NCBI GenBank assembly: GCA_903858935.1
Contig: CAIOKO010000003.1
Span: forward strand, 1 to 64,000
Origin: an uncultured Schlesneria sp.
GTDB taxonomy: Bacteria; Planctomycetota; Planctomycetia; Planctomycetales; Planctomycetaceae
Length of the DNA: 64,000 bases
Direction: 5' to 3'
How positions within the stretch are numbered: the first letter of the stretch is position 1; each line of letters opens with the position of its first letter. Of the stretch, positions 30,414 through 40,576 are shown piece by piece. A program made the position numbers and the translations under genes. The notes beneath the pieces are model-generated. The model saw nothing but the letters and a program-made list of their open reading frames with translations. It was not told the origin of the DNA and searched no databases.

Positions 30414-30604
30414 GATTTTTGATCGCGAAACAAACTGACTAATAGAAAGGCGATTCCGGTCACGATCGACACCGCTGCGAACGGAAGTAGTATTGACTGC
30501 GCGAAGGCCTGATGGGGAAACCCGATCAACAACGAATGCGAAAACGCTTGTTCGCTCGAAAGGACCAAGACAGCTCCGGTTAACCCTCGCGTTCCCGAAT
30601 TCAC
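30410..30604 (-). CDS. 64-residue membrane protein paired with a TPR/UnbV protein (copy 2)
   Basis: The start is GTG at 30604, fixed by AAGGAGGA 5 nt upstream; the longer frame to 30742 would bury this site. The product is exactly 64 residues, like the protein at 16230-16424. It has a hydrophobic N-terminal part (LTGAVLVLSSEQAFSHS), the motif FP, and a C-terminal helix (about 38-58, ILLPFAAVSIVTGIAFLLVSL) ending RDQKS. The stop overlaps the ATG of the following 999-residue gene by four bases, so the two are made together. The shared motif and shared partner define a two-gene module. Function unknown. Confidence 0.78.
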   Translation of the reverse strand: MNSGTRGLTGAVLVLSSEQAFSHSLLIGFPHQAFAQSILLPFAAVSIVTGIAFLLVSLFRDQKS

Positions 30605-30766
30605 GTCTTCCTCCTTTAAGTAAAGGCACATGCAGATCAAACGAATTCCGGCCACGATACGGTTTCGCAATACGTTAATCAATGGCGATGGACAGGCATG
30701 CACGACGGCTCGGAATTTCCGGAAGAGATGTGATCGAGACATTTACGAACACGGAAATCCTGTTAG

Positions 30767-30967
30767 ATGGATCGACGTTACCCTCTTGAGGAATTTGACA
30801 TTGTAAGTTTCATCGAAGTTCCTTGTGGCCGTAAAGCGGAAGCCTTTGGCGAACCGCCTGCGGTGGCTCTCGACCTCATTCAAAGTTTCGTCACACGACG
30901 ATTGCGGAAGTGTCCCGATTCGACCGTCGTTGATTGGTGGCGTCAGGCCGAGGTATCGGTAAGATAG
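30767..30967 (+). CDS. Possible small hypothetical protein
   Basis: This 66-codon frame has codon use similar to neighbouring genes and a composition that could be a small soluble protein (ending TVVDWWRQAEVSVR). No family is recognised. GGAAA lies about 13 nt before the ATG, a weak site. It sits 63 nt before the helicase gene on the same strand and could be a leader gene or a chance frame. Confidence 0.35.
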   Translation: MDRRYPLEEFDIVSFIEVPCGRKAEAFGEPPAVALDLIQSFVTRRLRKCPDSTVVDWWRQAEVSVR

Positions 30968-31030
30968 TCATGTCGTTCAGGTTCGAGTCGATTGCAAGGA
31001 ATGGCTGTTTTACAAAGGAGTGCCTGACAC

Positions 31031-33466
31031 GTGAGTTTTTCCGATGATTTGACGCCGTCTCAACGAGCGGCAGTGGAGCACTTTGAGGGTCCGTTGCTTG
31101 TTGTCGCGGGGCCAGGTTCGGGAAAGACCCGTGTGATCACGCGCAGGATCGCTCGACTGATTTCGCGTGGCGTTCACCCACGTGAAATTCTCGCGATCAC
31201 TTTTACCAATAAAGCCGCTCGGGTCATGAGCGAGAGAGTGCAGGCGTTACTGCCACGTTCTTTCGTCTGGGTCAGTACATTTCATCGGTTCTGTGCAAAG
31301 CTGCTTAGAGAGCACGCCGCCGTTGCAGGCTTGTCGTCAAATTATTCGATCTTTGACGTCAGCGATCAATTGACGGTTTTGAAAAGTGTCCTGCAAGACC
31401 TCGATTTCGACGCCACGCATTTTCCCGCGTCTAAGCTACTTGGGAGAATCAGCAAGGCAAAAAATGATCTGATTACGGCAGAACAGTATCAGGCTCGTCA
31501 TGCCAAATCTGTGGGGACACATATCGACGCCGTGGTCTCCCGCGTCTACCCTGCCTATCAGAAGCGGTTGCTCGAATCGAATGCTGTCGATTTTGACGAT
31601 TTGCTGATGCATGTCGCCCGGATGTTGACCGAAAACGAAGAATTGAGGTTGTCACTCGACGAACGTTTTCGATTCATTCTGGTCGATGAATACCAGGATA
31701 CGAACCGCGCCCAGTACCAGATTGTCGCGGCGCTGTCTCAGCGCGAGCCCAATCTTTGTGTGACTGGCGATCCTGATCAGTCGGTATATGGCTGGCGCGG
31801 TGCCCAGATTGAAAACATCCTGCGATTTGAACGCGACTTCCCTCGAGTCGAACTGATTCGGCTGGAAGAGAATTTCCGCAGCACGCCGGAAATATTGGCT
31901 GCGGCCGACGAATTGATTCGGCACAACGAAAAACGTAAGCCGAAACGCTTGATCGCCACGCGGCCCAGCGGTCGACCCGTTGAATTACGCCGGTATCTCG
32001 ACGGCCAGGATGAAGCAATGTCGATTTCGACAGAAATTCATTCGCTGGTGAAATCGGGCGATCGAAACTGGTCAGACTTTGCGATTTTCTATCGAGTGAA
32101 TTCGTTGTCACGGTCAATCGAAACGGCCCTCTCACGCTGGAAGATACCGTATCAGGTCGCTGGAGGTCTCGCATTTTACGAACGGGCCGAAATCAAGGAT
32201 GTGCTGGGCTATCTGCGGTTGATCGACAACCCGCGAGACAGAATCGCGTTTCTGAGAGTCGTCAACGCACCTGCGCGGGGAGTGGGAAAAAGTTCACTCG
32301 ATCGTTTTGTGCAATGGGCGGATGCAGCGGGTATTGAATTGCTGGCGGCCGCAAGAAATTCTGAGCGAGTTCCCAATCTTTCCAAGAAAGCAGCCGTGGG
32401 ACTTCGAGCGTTTGCCTCGCTGATCGACGAATTTGCCGAACTGGCAGCGAATCCATTCGGAGACGAAGCAGGTTCCACAGATTTTCAGTTTGGCGACGAA
32501 CCAACCGAGTCTGATGACAAACCCGCATCGATCGGGCCCGTGTCAACGCTGTTGAAGACTGTGCTGGAACGAACCGGCTATTACCGACAATACGAGGGAT
32601 CGTTGGAGGAAGACGAAATCCAGCGGAAGTCAAACGTCGACGAACTGATCAGTTCAGCAATGCTGTACGATCGCCAGCTTGCGGAAAAGGAAGACGTCGC
32701 AACGCTGGGAGGTTTTTTAGAGACAGCCAGCCTGACTCAAGACGTCGATTCATTGGAGGAAGATGTCGGTGCCGTGACATTGATGACTTTGCACGCGGCC
32801 AAGGGACTGGAATTCCCGCACGTGTATGTCATCGGTGTCGAGCAGAATCTCATTCCGCACGAGAGATCGCTTCGTGAAAACGACCCCTCGCAACTTGAAG
32901 AGGAGCGGCGACTCTTGTTCGTCGGAATCACTCGCGCGAAGGATCAGCTGGTCCTCACTCATACACAGCGCAGGGAAATCCACGGTCGAACCCTGTCAAC
33001 AATTCCCAGCGATTTTCTGCAGGAACTGCGCGTCGAACGACGGGATTGCACTGCGGGTGACAACTACGGTGATGAGACTTCCGGCGACTCATTTGCCGTC
33101 GATTCCTACTCCGACAGTCTTGATGATTTCCTGGCGGACGAAATGACCACCAGCGGTCGAAGTTTGAAACGCAAGTCGGGGTTGAAGCGAGGGAAATCGC
33201 CGGCCTCTGAAAAACGTAAGGCGAAAGGGTTACCGCATCTCACAACGGCGGCGGCCTTGCAGTCTGGTTCTAATCAAGGCGTTGCACTTCCGATTGGATT
33301 CGCGATTGGCATGCAGGTCCGGCACCCGAGATATGGTCTGGGTACGGTGGTTGACGTCAGTGGTTTTTCACTAAGACGAACCGTAACGGTCGACTTTACC
33401 GTCGATAACCGACGCGAAAGCTTTATCGCAGCCAAGTGCCCCCTTCAGCCGGTGGGATTGAGCTAA
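31031..33466 (+). CDS. pcrA: UvrD/PcrA-type ATP-dependent DNA helicase
   Basis: The 811-residue product is a superfamily 1A 3'-5' DNA helicase acting in repair and removal of protein roadblocks. Motifs in order: Q motif (Gln11), Walker A GPGSGKT at 27-33, AITFTNKAA, DEYQDTN at 219-225 (Walker B), GDPDQSVYGWRGA, LEENFRS, TLHAAKGLEF, and EERRLLFVGITRAK. The C-terminus has a low-complexity basic linker and then VRHPRYGLGTVVDV, the Tudor-like domain typical of PcrA/UvrD. The start is GTG at 31031 with AAGGAG about 10 nt upstream. The stop overlaps the ATG of the next gene (TAATG), so the helicase and the GTPase are coupled. UvrD versus PcrA naming is a matter of convention here. Confidence 0.95.
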   Translation: MSFSDDLTPSQRAAVEHFEGPLLVVAGPGSGKTRVITRRIARLISRGVHPREILAITFTNKAARVMSERVQALLPRSFVWVSTFHRFCAKLLREHAAVAGLSSNYSIFDVSDQLTVLKSVLQDLDFDATHFPASKLLGRISKAKNDLITAEQYQARHAKSVGTHIDAVVSRVYPAYQKRLLESNAVDFDDLLMHVARMLTENEELRLSLDERFRFILVDEYQDTNRAQYQIVAALSQREPNLCVTGDPDQSVYGWRGAQIENILRFERDFPRVELIRLEENFRSTPEILAAADELIRHNEKRKPKRLIATRPSGRPVELRRYLDGQDEAMSISTEIHSLVKSGDRNWSDFAIFYRVNSLSRSIETALSRWKIPYQVAGGLAFYERAEIKDVLGYLRLIDNPRDRIAFLRVVNAPARGVGKSSLDRFVQWADAAGIELLAAARNSERVPNLSKKAAVGLRAFASLIDEFAELAANPFGDEAGSTDFQFGDEPTESDDKPASIGPVSTLLKTVLERTGYYRQYEGSLEEDEIQRKSNVDELISSAMLYDRQLAEKEDVATLGGFLETASLTQDVDSLEEDVGAVTLMTLHAAKGLEFPHVYVIGVEQNLIPHERSLRENDPSQLEEERRLLFVGITRAKDQLVLTHTQRREIHGRTLSTIPSDFLQELRVERRDCTAGDNYGDETSGDSFAVDSYSDSLDDFLADEMTTSGRSLKRKSGLKRGKSPASEKRKAKGLPHLTTAAALQSGSNQGVALPIGFAIGMQVRHPRYGLGTVVDVSGFSLRRTVTVDFTVDNRRESFIAAKCPLQPVGLS

Positions 33467-35310
33467 TGGATATGATTGGAAGACAGATGACCTCGGAATT
33501 AGCTCAGTTGGAACTGCTGGCAAACGTCGATGATCTCGTCGCTCGTCTGGGCGCATGGTCCGTCGAATCATCGGCGTGGGAACCGGTTCAGCAAAGCCAG
33601 GCGCTGATCAAACGACTTTTAACCAGGCTTGAGCCATTGCGGGCACGAGTCGAAGCACCATTAGTCGTGGCGACGTTTGGTGGGACCGGCGTTGGCAAAA
33701 GCTCACTGGTCAACGGGCTGGTCGGAAAAGAGGTCACCTCAGCAGGACGCCAGCGGCCCACGACAACGCTTCCCATCGTACTGGCACATCCGCAGACCGA
33801 TCTCGATGTCTATGACTTACCTGCCAACGCGGATGACGCCGAGGTCCAAATCGTTCGCGTTGATACTCCTCTGCTGCGAGATATTGTCATTATCGATTGC
33901 CCCGATCCTGATACCTCAGAGGCCGAAACAGCGACCAGTAATCTTGCGCGACTTCATCGGTTGTTGCCATATTGTGACGTCTTGCTCTATGTCGGAACGC
34001 AGCAGAAGTATCGGTCGGCCAAAGTCAGTGATGAACTTTTACAGGCAGCCAGCGGTTGTCGGCTGGTCTTCATTCAGTCACATGCCGATCTTGATTCTGA
34101 CATTCGTGACGATTGGCGGGCACACCTCAGTCCAAGGTTTCAAATTGCCGAGATGTTCTTCGTCAACTCGAAGCAGGCGTTTTTGGAACAGCAATCGGGC
34201 ATCCGCCCGACGGGTGAGTTTGGTCGGCTTCTTGACTTGTTAATGCAAGAACTTTCGGCCACACAGCGCGTTCGAATCCGTCGCAGCAACCTGATGGGGC
34301 TGGTTCACGAAGTTCTCTCGCATGCCCGCGACGTACTGAATAAGCACGCTCCGCTCGTTCAGCGATTAGAGAAGGCTCTGGACGATCAGTGGCACCGCGC
34401 GACGGAACGAATGGCGAGTCGATTGCAAGACGAACTGCTCGTCAGTCGTGGTCTTTGGGAGCGGCGATTACTCGGACAGGTGACGCAGATGTGGGGCTAC
34501 AGCCCCTTCGCTTCAGTCTTGAAGTTGTGGCACAGTCAGGCCAGTCTGCTCGCTTCCTTCTCATTAATGAGGTCGCAGACAACCGCCCAGATGGCATTGG
34601 TCGGTCTCGTACATGGGACCCGCTGGTTAACGTCACAACAACAGGAGCACGACGCCGAGAAGCGTCTTGATTCATTGTCGTCACTCGGCTTGACCGATTC
34701 GGAATTGCGTGAAGCCCAGATGGTGATTACGGGCCACGTGCATTCGGCAAAGCTGGACCGGGCACCTCAAGAAACAGGCTCGTTTGATCATCTGCGTCAT
34801 TCGGCAGCTGATGTGCAGCTGGAGTTTCTTACGGATGCCGCCCGACGCATTGATGATTTAATTCTGGATGCCGCCAAGAGAAACTCGCACTGGTTCACGC
34901 GATTTTGTTACGAAGCCTTTTTCACGTTGCTGCCCGGATTTCTATTATATCGGGTTGGTCGCAATTTCTTTTATGACTCGTTCTGGCTGGAAAAGCCTCT
35001 GCTGGACACCAACTTTTACATTCCGGCAGCCCTGTTTCTGGCCTGTTGGGCGGGGATGTTCGTAATGAGCTACACATGGCGTTTGCGTCGTGGCCTGACC
35101 CGCCGGATTGAGACCATGGCTCGCGAGCTTGCCAGTGCAAAGGCCGGGGCAGGATTATTCCCCGAACTTGAACAGCGCTGCGCCGAATATGCTCGTCACC
35201 GTGACCGCCTCGACCAGTTCTCGGCGAGTCTCGATTCCATCCGCCAAAGTTACTCTGCCGTGAACCTGGACGACCGATTAAGTCTAGTCCAAGAAGATTA
35301 CAAATCTTAA
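33466..35310 (+). CDS. Membrane-associated P-loop GTPase (dynamin/Era-like)
   Basis: The 614-residue product has a G domain from about residue 60: P-loop GGTGVGKSS (Lys78), a candidate switch region RQRPTTT, and a G3-like VIIDCPDPDTS in which the usual DxxG is altered to DCPD. The middle is helical. Two hydrophobic segments near 485-530 (TLLPGFLLYRVGRNFF and FYIPAALFLACWAGMFVMSY) suggest a membrane hairpin. The layout resembles dynamin-like or YfjP/YdjX-type GTPases, which remodel or tether membranes; the specific role is unknown. The start at 33466 overlaps the helicase stop (TAATG), which decides it over the frame start at 33436. Confidence 0.8.
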   Translation: MDMIGRQMTSELAQLELLANVDDLVARLGAWSVESSAWEPVQQSQALIKRLLTRLEPLRARVEAPLVVATFGGTGVGKSSLVNGLVGKEVTSAGRQRPTTTLPIVLAHPQTDLDVYDLPANADDAEVQIVRVDTPLLRDIVIIDCPDPDTSEAETATSNLARLHRLLPYCDVLLYVGTQQKYRSAKVSDELLQAASGCRLVFIQSHADLDSDIRDDWRAHLSPRFQIAEMFFVNSKQAFLEQQSGIRPTGEFGRLLDLLMQELSATQRVRIRRSNLMGLVHEVLSHARDVLNKHAPLVQRLEKALDDQWHRATERMASRLQDELLVSRGLWERRLLGQVTQMWGYSPFASVLKLWHSQASLLASFSLMRSQTTAQMALVGLVHGTRWLTSQQQEHDAEKRLDSLSSLGLTDSELREAQMVITGHVHSAKLDRAPQETGSFDHLRHSAADVQLEFLTDAARRIDDLILDAAKRNSHWFTRFCYEAFFTLLPGFLLYRVGRNFFYDSFWLEKPLLDTNFYIPAALFLACWAGMFVMSYTWRLRRGLTRRIETMARELASAKAGAGLFPELEQRCAEYARHRDRLDQFSASLDSIRQSYSAVNLDDRLSLVQEDYKS

Positions 35311-36911
35311 GCATCTGCAATGAATGAGGTGCGGGCGGAAGCCGGGAATCGACATGAAACTTCGAAAAACTCCAAGCTGCATGATCGCCGCCGTACCAAT
35401 TGAGAGTAAGATGACGAATGTTGCGCAGGCAGCTTTTTCTCGATGTGCGTCGCTTTCCGATCGATAAAAAACATCAGCTGAATCAGGTAGACTCCAATCC
35501 AAGCTTGATCCATCCATTAAAAAAACTATCTGGAGAAGTCGGTACAAGCCTGGCTGAAATTAGTAAAAATGTCCTGCGGGAATCCGGAATTCCAAGCTTA
35601 CCGTATCCGGTTCACAGGTCTCCAAGGATGCCTAAAAGCGTGATTATATTAATACTTGAGTAAAACACGAATTGGCGAGAAAACGCAATGTGCCGTGTCG
35701 CCCGGCAGATGAACACTGCTGGCAGGCTGAGAATCCAGTTTGACACGGGAACCGGTCAGGAATTAGTCCACAAAATGTCCAAAGACATCTGCAAAGCAAC
35801 GGCGACAGAGATCGATGAAACCGATGTTTTTGAAATCTCTCCTGCCGGCCAACAAATGCGTTGCAATAAGCTCACGAAACATGTCATTACAAACGCGAAC
35901 GGCAGATACCATAGGTGAATCGTCAGCCCCACCGTAAACATCGAGCAGGAGCTGTTTGCGAAAAATGACTGAGATCGAATGTAAGATCTGGCTGTGGGTT
36001 TGACACCGTCAATAAGACACCAAAACACGCATGGGATTAACAATTGCTTGGCGGGGTTTGTGACGGTCACAAGAAACGGGATCAGTTTGTCCCGTCGCAA
36101 ATGCCAAGCCGGCTGACAGGGCGATCAATGCCGGAACCCGCGTATCCGAATGCTGTACCCGAGGCGACGGCGTAATGTAATACAATTGTGATATATGAAA
36201 TGCAACTTAATAATTCGAGTGAGGTCCGTCGGTGTGAATCATTTAGAGTCAGGTTCAATAAGTGAGGAGTACGATGTTAGTAACGACGTAAAAGGTGTTA
36301 TGTCATGAAGTGTATTGTGGTTAAGTATGCAAAATACGTGTTATTAATATCATGTAGAAATATGTGACAAGGCCGGGGAAGTGGGAGCGATTGTTGACTC
36401 ATTTCCATTCATTTAAGTTTAACAGACTACGGCGAGCGTCTTATACAGTGTGGGGCATGATCAACCACGGAGTTCCTGTTTAAAATCAAGTGCGCTCCCC
36501 ATATTCAGGATTCACGGAACTTCAAAAAGGCCAGCGAAACTGCCGCTACAAATCAGAGAACATCCGGGGGCGAGTCGTGGTCAAGCCCATTCAGAGGCTC
36601 CCGTAATGTCGGAATCGCCCAAGTCGCCATTCTTGACTGGCTTTCTTGAGTTTGGAGTCCGATTTGTCGAAAAGCCTGAACTTACGCCCCGCAGTGTGGG
36701 CGGGCGGATGCCGACTCGTTTGATACCAGTGGTGGCTTTCAATCGGCAAAGGATTTTTCTGGGACGGCGACCAGTCTGTGTTCAAGCCGACAAACGATGC
36801 CGTGAGGCAGGATAACGATCGCTTGTGGTCATGACATGATGCAAGAGAAAAGTCAGTCGTGACTTTTCTGCTTTAATGATGTCGAGGTGAATATCAAGCT
36901 CGAATTGAAAA
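35311..36911. other. Long gene-poor interval
   Basis: About 1600 bases with no frame that I can support. Open frames of 60-120 codons on both strands have inconsistent codon use, no clear ribosome-binding sites and no recognised motif. The stretch 36170-36420 is markedly A/T-rich. A degraded gene or mobile-element remnant could be present at 36450-36815, but I cannot identify one. Confidence 0.5.
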
Positions 36912-37790
36912 TCAAATCCGTTGGATCCAGAGGCTACCGCCGGGGTTCTTAAGGGCCAGTGGCATGCTCTTTTCCACTCTCTCAGGAAAATGCTTGCCGA
37001 GAAATTGATTCCATATACGAACTGTAAATGCCGAATTATATTGCAAGAACGCCCGCAGGATATAGGCCTCGTTCCAAAACCACTGCCGCTTCAAAATCCA
37101 TTCGGTATGGTATTCGAAGGGGTAATGGATGTCGTGAAAGTGAACGAATACACCTTTGGAAAGTCGCGGGATTATCTCGAACAAAATGTGGTTAAGGTCA
37201 CTACCGACTTTGGACACATGCGATGAGTCGACAAATAGAATATCACCGTCACCGAGTTCGCTGAATCGTTCCAAATCGACATCTTGAACCCGCTTCGGGA
37301 TGAGATTAACGGTTTTTAAATCGTTGTCCGTCAGACGCGATTGAAGTCGTTCCGGGTAAGGGTCAATAAACGTCATTTGTATCGAATTGTCAAAAAAACG
37401 CTCGCTTGTATCGAGCATCACGAAACTGGAATAGCCAGATCCGATTTCAATAATCCGTTTGGGTTTGGCGTAACGAATCATGCTGTATAAAAGCAGGGCG
37501 TCTGAGTACGAAAAGTAGCCGTTGTCGAAAAAATATCGGGCTCCCGCCGTTGGTTTTTCGGTAAACGGCTGTTGTCCGTAGAACTGCCCAAGTTCTTCAA
37601 GAAGTTCAAGCTGTTCTTCCTGTCTTAGTTCAATCCCGCCAAGTTGACGTAGCGATCTGTCAAATATCCGCTCTTCGTCGCGACGAACTTCTTTCAGTGA
37701 CGGGATTGGTGAGTAAAACGAACCGCCAGGGTTCTCACCAAAACCAGCCAGCCGATCGATCAATGTCCGCAATCGTGATATTCCGTACAA
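36912..37790 (-). CDS. Class I SAM-dependent methyltransferase
   Basis: The 292-residue product has a Rossmann-type methyltransferase core. Motif I is IIEIGSGYSSF (about 114-124), followed by MTFIDPYPERL (post-I acidic residue) and GDILFVDSSHVSKVGSDLNH, resembling the Methyltransf_24 group. C-terminal histidines in VHFHDIHYPFEYH may bind a metal. The start is TTG at 37790, supported by AAAGGGGGA 4-6 nt upstream, a strong site that decides the start. No signal peptide, so cytoplasmic. It is isolated by large intergenic gaps on both sides, so the context gives no substrate; modification of a glycan or small molecule is plausible given the glycan genes to the right. Confidence 0.85.
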   Translation of the reverse strand: MYGISRLRTLIDRLAGFGENPGGSFYSPIPSLKEVRRDEERIFDRSLRQLGGIELRQEEQLELLEELGQFYGQQPFTEKPTAGARYFFDNGYFSYSDALLLYSMIRYAKPKRIIEIGSGYSSFVMLDTSERFFDNSIQMTFIDPYPERLQSRLTDNDLKTVNLIPKRVQDVDLERFSELGDGDILFVDSSHVSKVGSDLNHILFEIIPRLSKGVFVHFHDIHYPFEYHTEWILKRQWFWNEAYILRAFLQYNSAFTVRIWNQFLGKHFPERVEKSMPLALKNPGGSLWIQRI

Positions 37791-38442
37791 AATATCCCCC
37801 TTTCTTCGCCGCTGTTGTTCAAGTCGTCTTTCGAAACGTCAGAAATCAGCAATTGGACAGCGATACTTTCGATTCTTGACGTATTGAAAGACAGAAATAC
37901 AGACAGACAGATAGATGTTATTGCCAGAGGAGTTTCGGTCTGCTAACTGTCGTTGAAATTCATGCCACGGAGATGTGTATTGATTTCAGTCAATCAACAA
38001 TGGCATTCATTTTACAGTTGAAACTTTAGCCTCCAGAATCGGATTCGCGTACTCAGGCAAAAACGATAGACGAAACAGGCCTCGACACAACTCTAGTACT
38101 GAATTTCGTCCGGAGTTGTACGAATGCCCGCTAGTATCATATTACGATGTTCTGCGCCGATTTCAACTCGCTGTCAATTCTTAGGTCTCGACGTTTGTGA
38201 AAAAGCTGCAATGATCTCGGTAGACTGACGTTTTTCGATCATATGAAAAGGGTTTGCCACGAACCCAATTCAATTTCGTAATGTGTCTGATCGCCGTCGA
38301 ATTCGTCTGGTGAGATGGCAAGTTGCTAGTAATGTTCCCGGGTGACACTTCGGCCGTTTGGAAGTCATGGTCGGAGCAGGCGACTTGCAAGTCATTCGAG
38401 TGCTGCACTTCCGTTGTTGAAATCCTTTTCAGATTCTCAGAT
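37791..38442. other. Intergenic region, nothing recognised
   Basis: About 650 bases with only short frames lacking coding character. The segment next to 37790 should carry the methyltransferase promoter on the minus strand. No hairpin with a T tract was seen. Confidence 0.45.
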
Positions 38443-39468
38443 TCAGAAGGCGTTTTGTGTCTCAGTGGCTTGTGCCACGCTGCGGATCTGCGCTCGCGAT
38501 GTCAAGTAATAGGCAACTCCGATGGCCGCGATAATCACAACAGTCAGTCGATTGACTAAAGCGGTGAGGACTCCGTTCGAAAAAGCGGTCGCGATTTGTT
38601 CTTCCGTGCTGTCAGGAGCAACGCTCTTCTGATGTTGCTCGTAGAACCAGGCGACCGTTCCCTCGAGCACGCCGATGCCGCCAGGAGTTGGTACAACGGC
38701 GCTCACGGTGATAGGGAGAGGAAGCCCGACAAGGTGGTCAATGTAATCAGGCGTTGTTTGTCCACCGTGGATCGCCTTTGCGCAATAGTAAAACGACGTC
38801 AGAAATAAAACATGGCCCACAATTCCTAAACCAGCGGCCACAACAAGGACAAAAGGCTTTCCCTGATAAAGCTGAACGGATTCCATTAGCTCTTTGACGA
38901 TGTGGCCTACGAACTTCCAGCTTGACAGCCAATGCATCAATGAGGAGTGAGTGAATGCCGGGACAAGCATCAATCCAATGCCGACCAGCCCTGCGAACGC
39001 ACCACACCAAAGCACCATAATGGCCCAATACATGTCGGTCCCAACATGGGCACGGACGGGTATCAGCGATGCGATCGCCCCCAGGATAAACAGAGCCCAC
39101 ATCCCCAGCACACGATCGAGAAACACCGTTGCCGAGGCGGAGGCTCTTCGGGTGGGATGGTCCTTCGCGAGCAAAGCTGCTTTGATCAGATCGCCTCCCA
39201 CGGCGCCGGGACCCATCACATTGACGGCTTCACCGAGCATCCCCAGGCGGAAATTCTCAACCATCGAAAATGGTAAGCCGATCCCCTGAACCAGAAGTCT
39301 CCAACGTGTGAATGAGATTAACAGTGCGAGGAATCGGACTCCCAGAGCAACGCCAAATGCTTGCCATGCGAACTGTCGATTTTGTAGTTTTGCGAGGCTT
39401 TCACGGCTCATCCACCACAACGCCGTCATCATTGCAATGGCCAGCAACCATTTAATCGTCAGAATCAT
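38443..39468 (-). CDS. Flippase-like / lysylphosphatidylglycerol-synthase TM-region family protein
   Basis: The 341-residue integral membrane protein has about seven or eight predicted helices. The family signature of UPF0104/AglD2-type proteins is present: RWRLLVQGIGLPFSMVENFR, then GEAVNVMGPGAVGGDLIKA and the C-terminal VVPTPGGIGVLEGTV. Members are thought to move lipid-linked substrates or form the membrane part of lysyl-PG synthase. There is no cytosolic synthetase domain here. The ATG at 39468 is preferred; a TTG at 39504 would add 12 residues. It is oriented away from the glycan cluster at 40577, with a 1.1-kb gap. Confidence 0.88.
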   Translation of the reverse strand: MILTIKWLLAIAMMTALWWMSRESLAKLQNRQFAWQAFGVALGVRFLALLISFTRWRLLVQGIGLPFSMVENFRLGMLGEAVNVMGPGAVGGDLIKAALLAKDHPTRRASASATVFLDRVLGMWALFILGAIASLIPVRAHVGTDMYWAIMVLWCGAFAGLVGIGLMLVPAFTHSSLMHWLSSWKFVGHIVKELMESVQLYQGKPFVLVVAAGLGIVGHVLFLTSFYYCAKAIHGGQTTPDYIDHLVGLPLPITVSAVVPTPGGIGVLEGTVAWFYEQHQKSVAPDSTEEQIATAFSNGVLTALVNRLTVVIIAAIGVAYYLTSRAQIRSVAQATETQNAF

Positions 39469-40576
39469 CCGTTGGTGATTCAAATTCGTTAATAAAAACT
39501 TCAAACAAAGGCTCGCTTGAGGTTGATTGAGGAGCGGTTAATCGATTTTTTCTTTATAACAAGAAATTAAAGATTGGAATTAACTAAAAATTAACAGTCG
39601 AGGAGTGCCGTTAAAGGCGTTTTTTAAGTTTCTCAACAGAACTAAATTGTTGATGCTGGTTTTCACCTGTGGCACAGCAACGCGCGCAATTTCAGATGCT
39701 CAGAATTCCATAGTATAAAGAACTGTTGGACGCGAATTCAAGCGTGCATGTACATCAGGGATGGAAGGTTCTGAGTCAGGGCAATCGCATCTTACTTTCT
39801 TGGTGAAGCTGAGATATTGAGGTGCGATTGCCCCAGCGATTACCCGGGTTCCGTTGACTAAAGAAGGCTCCGTGCAGCGGCACCTGGACGTTAACAAAGA
39901 CTAATGTTGTAAATCGGATGGGAACCGACCATCGGTCCGAGAACTGGATTGGCGACGGCGGTGGAGTATTGTCGAAATTCGCTTTTGGGTGTTTGAAAAA
40001 GAAGGTTAGTCGAATATGGCTGCGTAGAAAATCCGTAAATACTTATTCTGTCGTGGTTTAAGCGTATTTGCGAGGGACTGTGGCTCTGGCGTCTGGCGTG
40101 CGTTCAAGGTCGCAAGGCGACAGGCCCGCGACCGCGCGGATCGACGCTCGAGTCAGTCAGGTTATTTCAAAGCTTTGGCGAAGCAGGTCGTGCTGGATAT
40201 TCGTTTCGTAATTCCGCAATCGAAGTGTGTGGTACGGAAATTTCGGCAGTTCATCTCGGCGATGATTCGACTTGGGACTGAATCGATTCAAAAGACAGAA
40301 AGTGTGGGAAAATTAAACGTTTGTTGATTAATTCCTTGGAGGCTAATCCCCCGATTTCGGGGACGAATCTCGTCTCTCTTTTTTGCAAGGCGGACTCCTC
40401 TGAAATCGATTGCTGATGTCTGTCTCAGCTTTTGTCCGAAGTCGATTCGATTCCATTTTCAATTGCGATTTCCACTGCTACAATTGGAGCGTTCGATTTA
40501 ATTATCAGGTACTCCGATTCATACTCGCGAACTTGTGTGGCGCGAATCAACGCTCGAGGTCTTTAGGTTTTGTGAC
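39469..40576. other. Intergenic region before the glycan cluster
   Basis: About 1100 bases between divergent genes with no supported gene. A short hairpin CCCCGATTTCGGGG (40349-40362) is followed by GACGA/TCGTC and then TCTCTTTTTTG; it could be a leader structure of the cluster or a terminator-like element. Promoters for both flanking genes should be here. Confidence 0.45.

Noticed and set aside
35756..36100. 114-codon minus-strand frame with hydrophobic stretches
   Set aside because: No start site support and no family; hydrophobicity alone is not enough.
40349..40390. Hairpin with T tract as terminator
   Set aside because: T tract is 20 nt from the GC stem and no plus-strand gene precedes it; only noted as structure.
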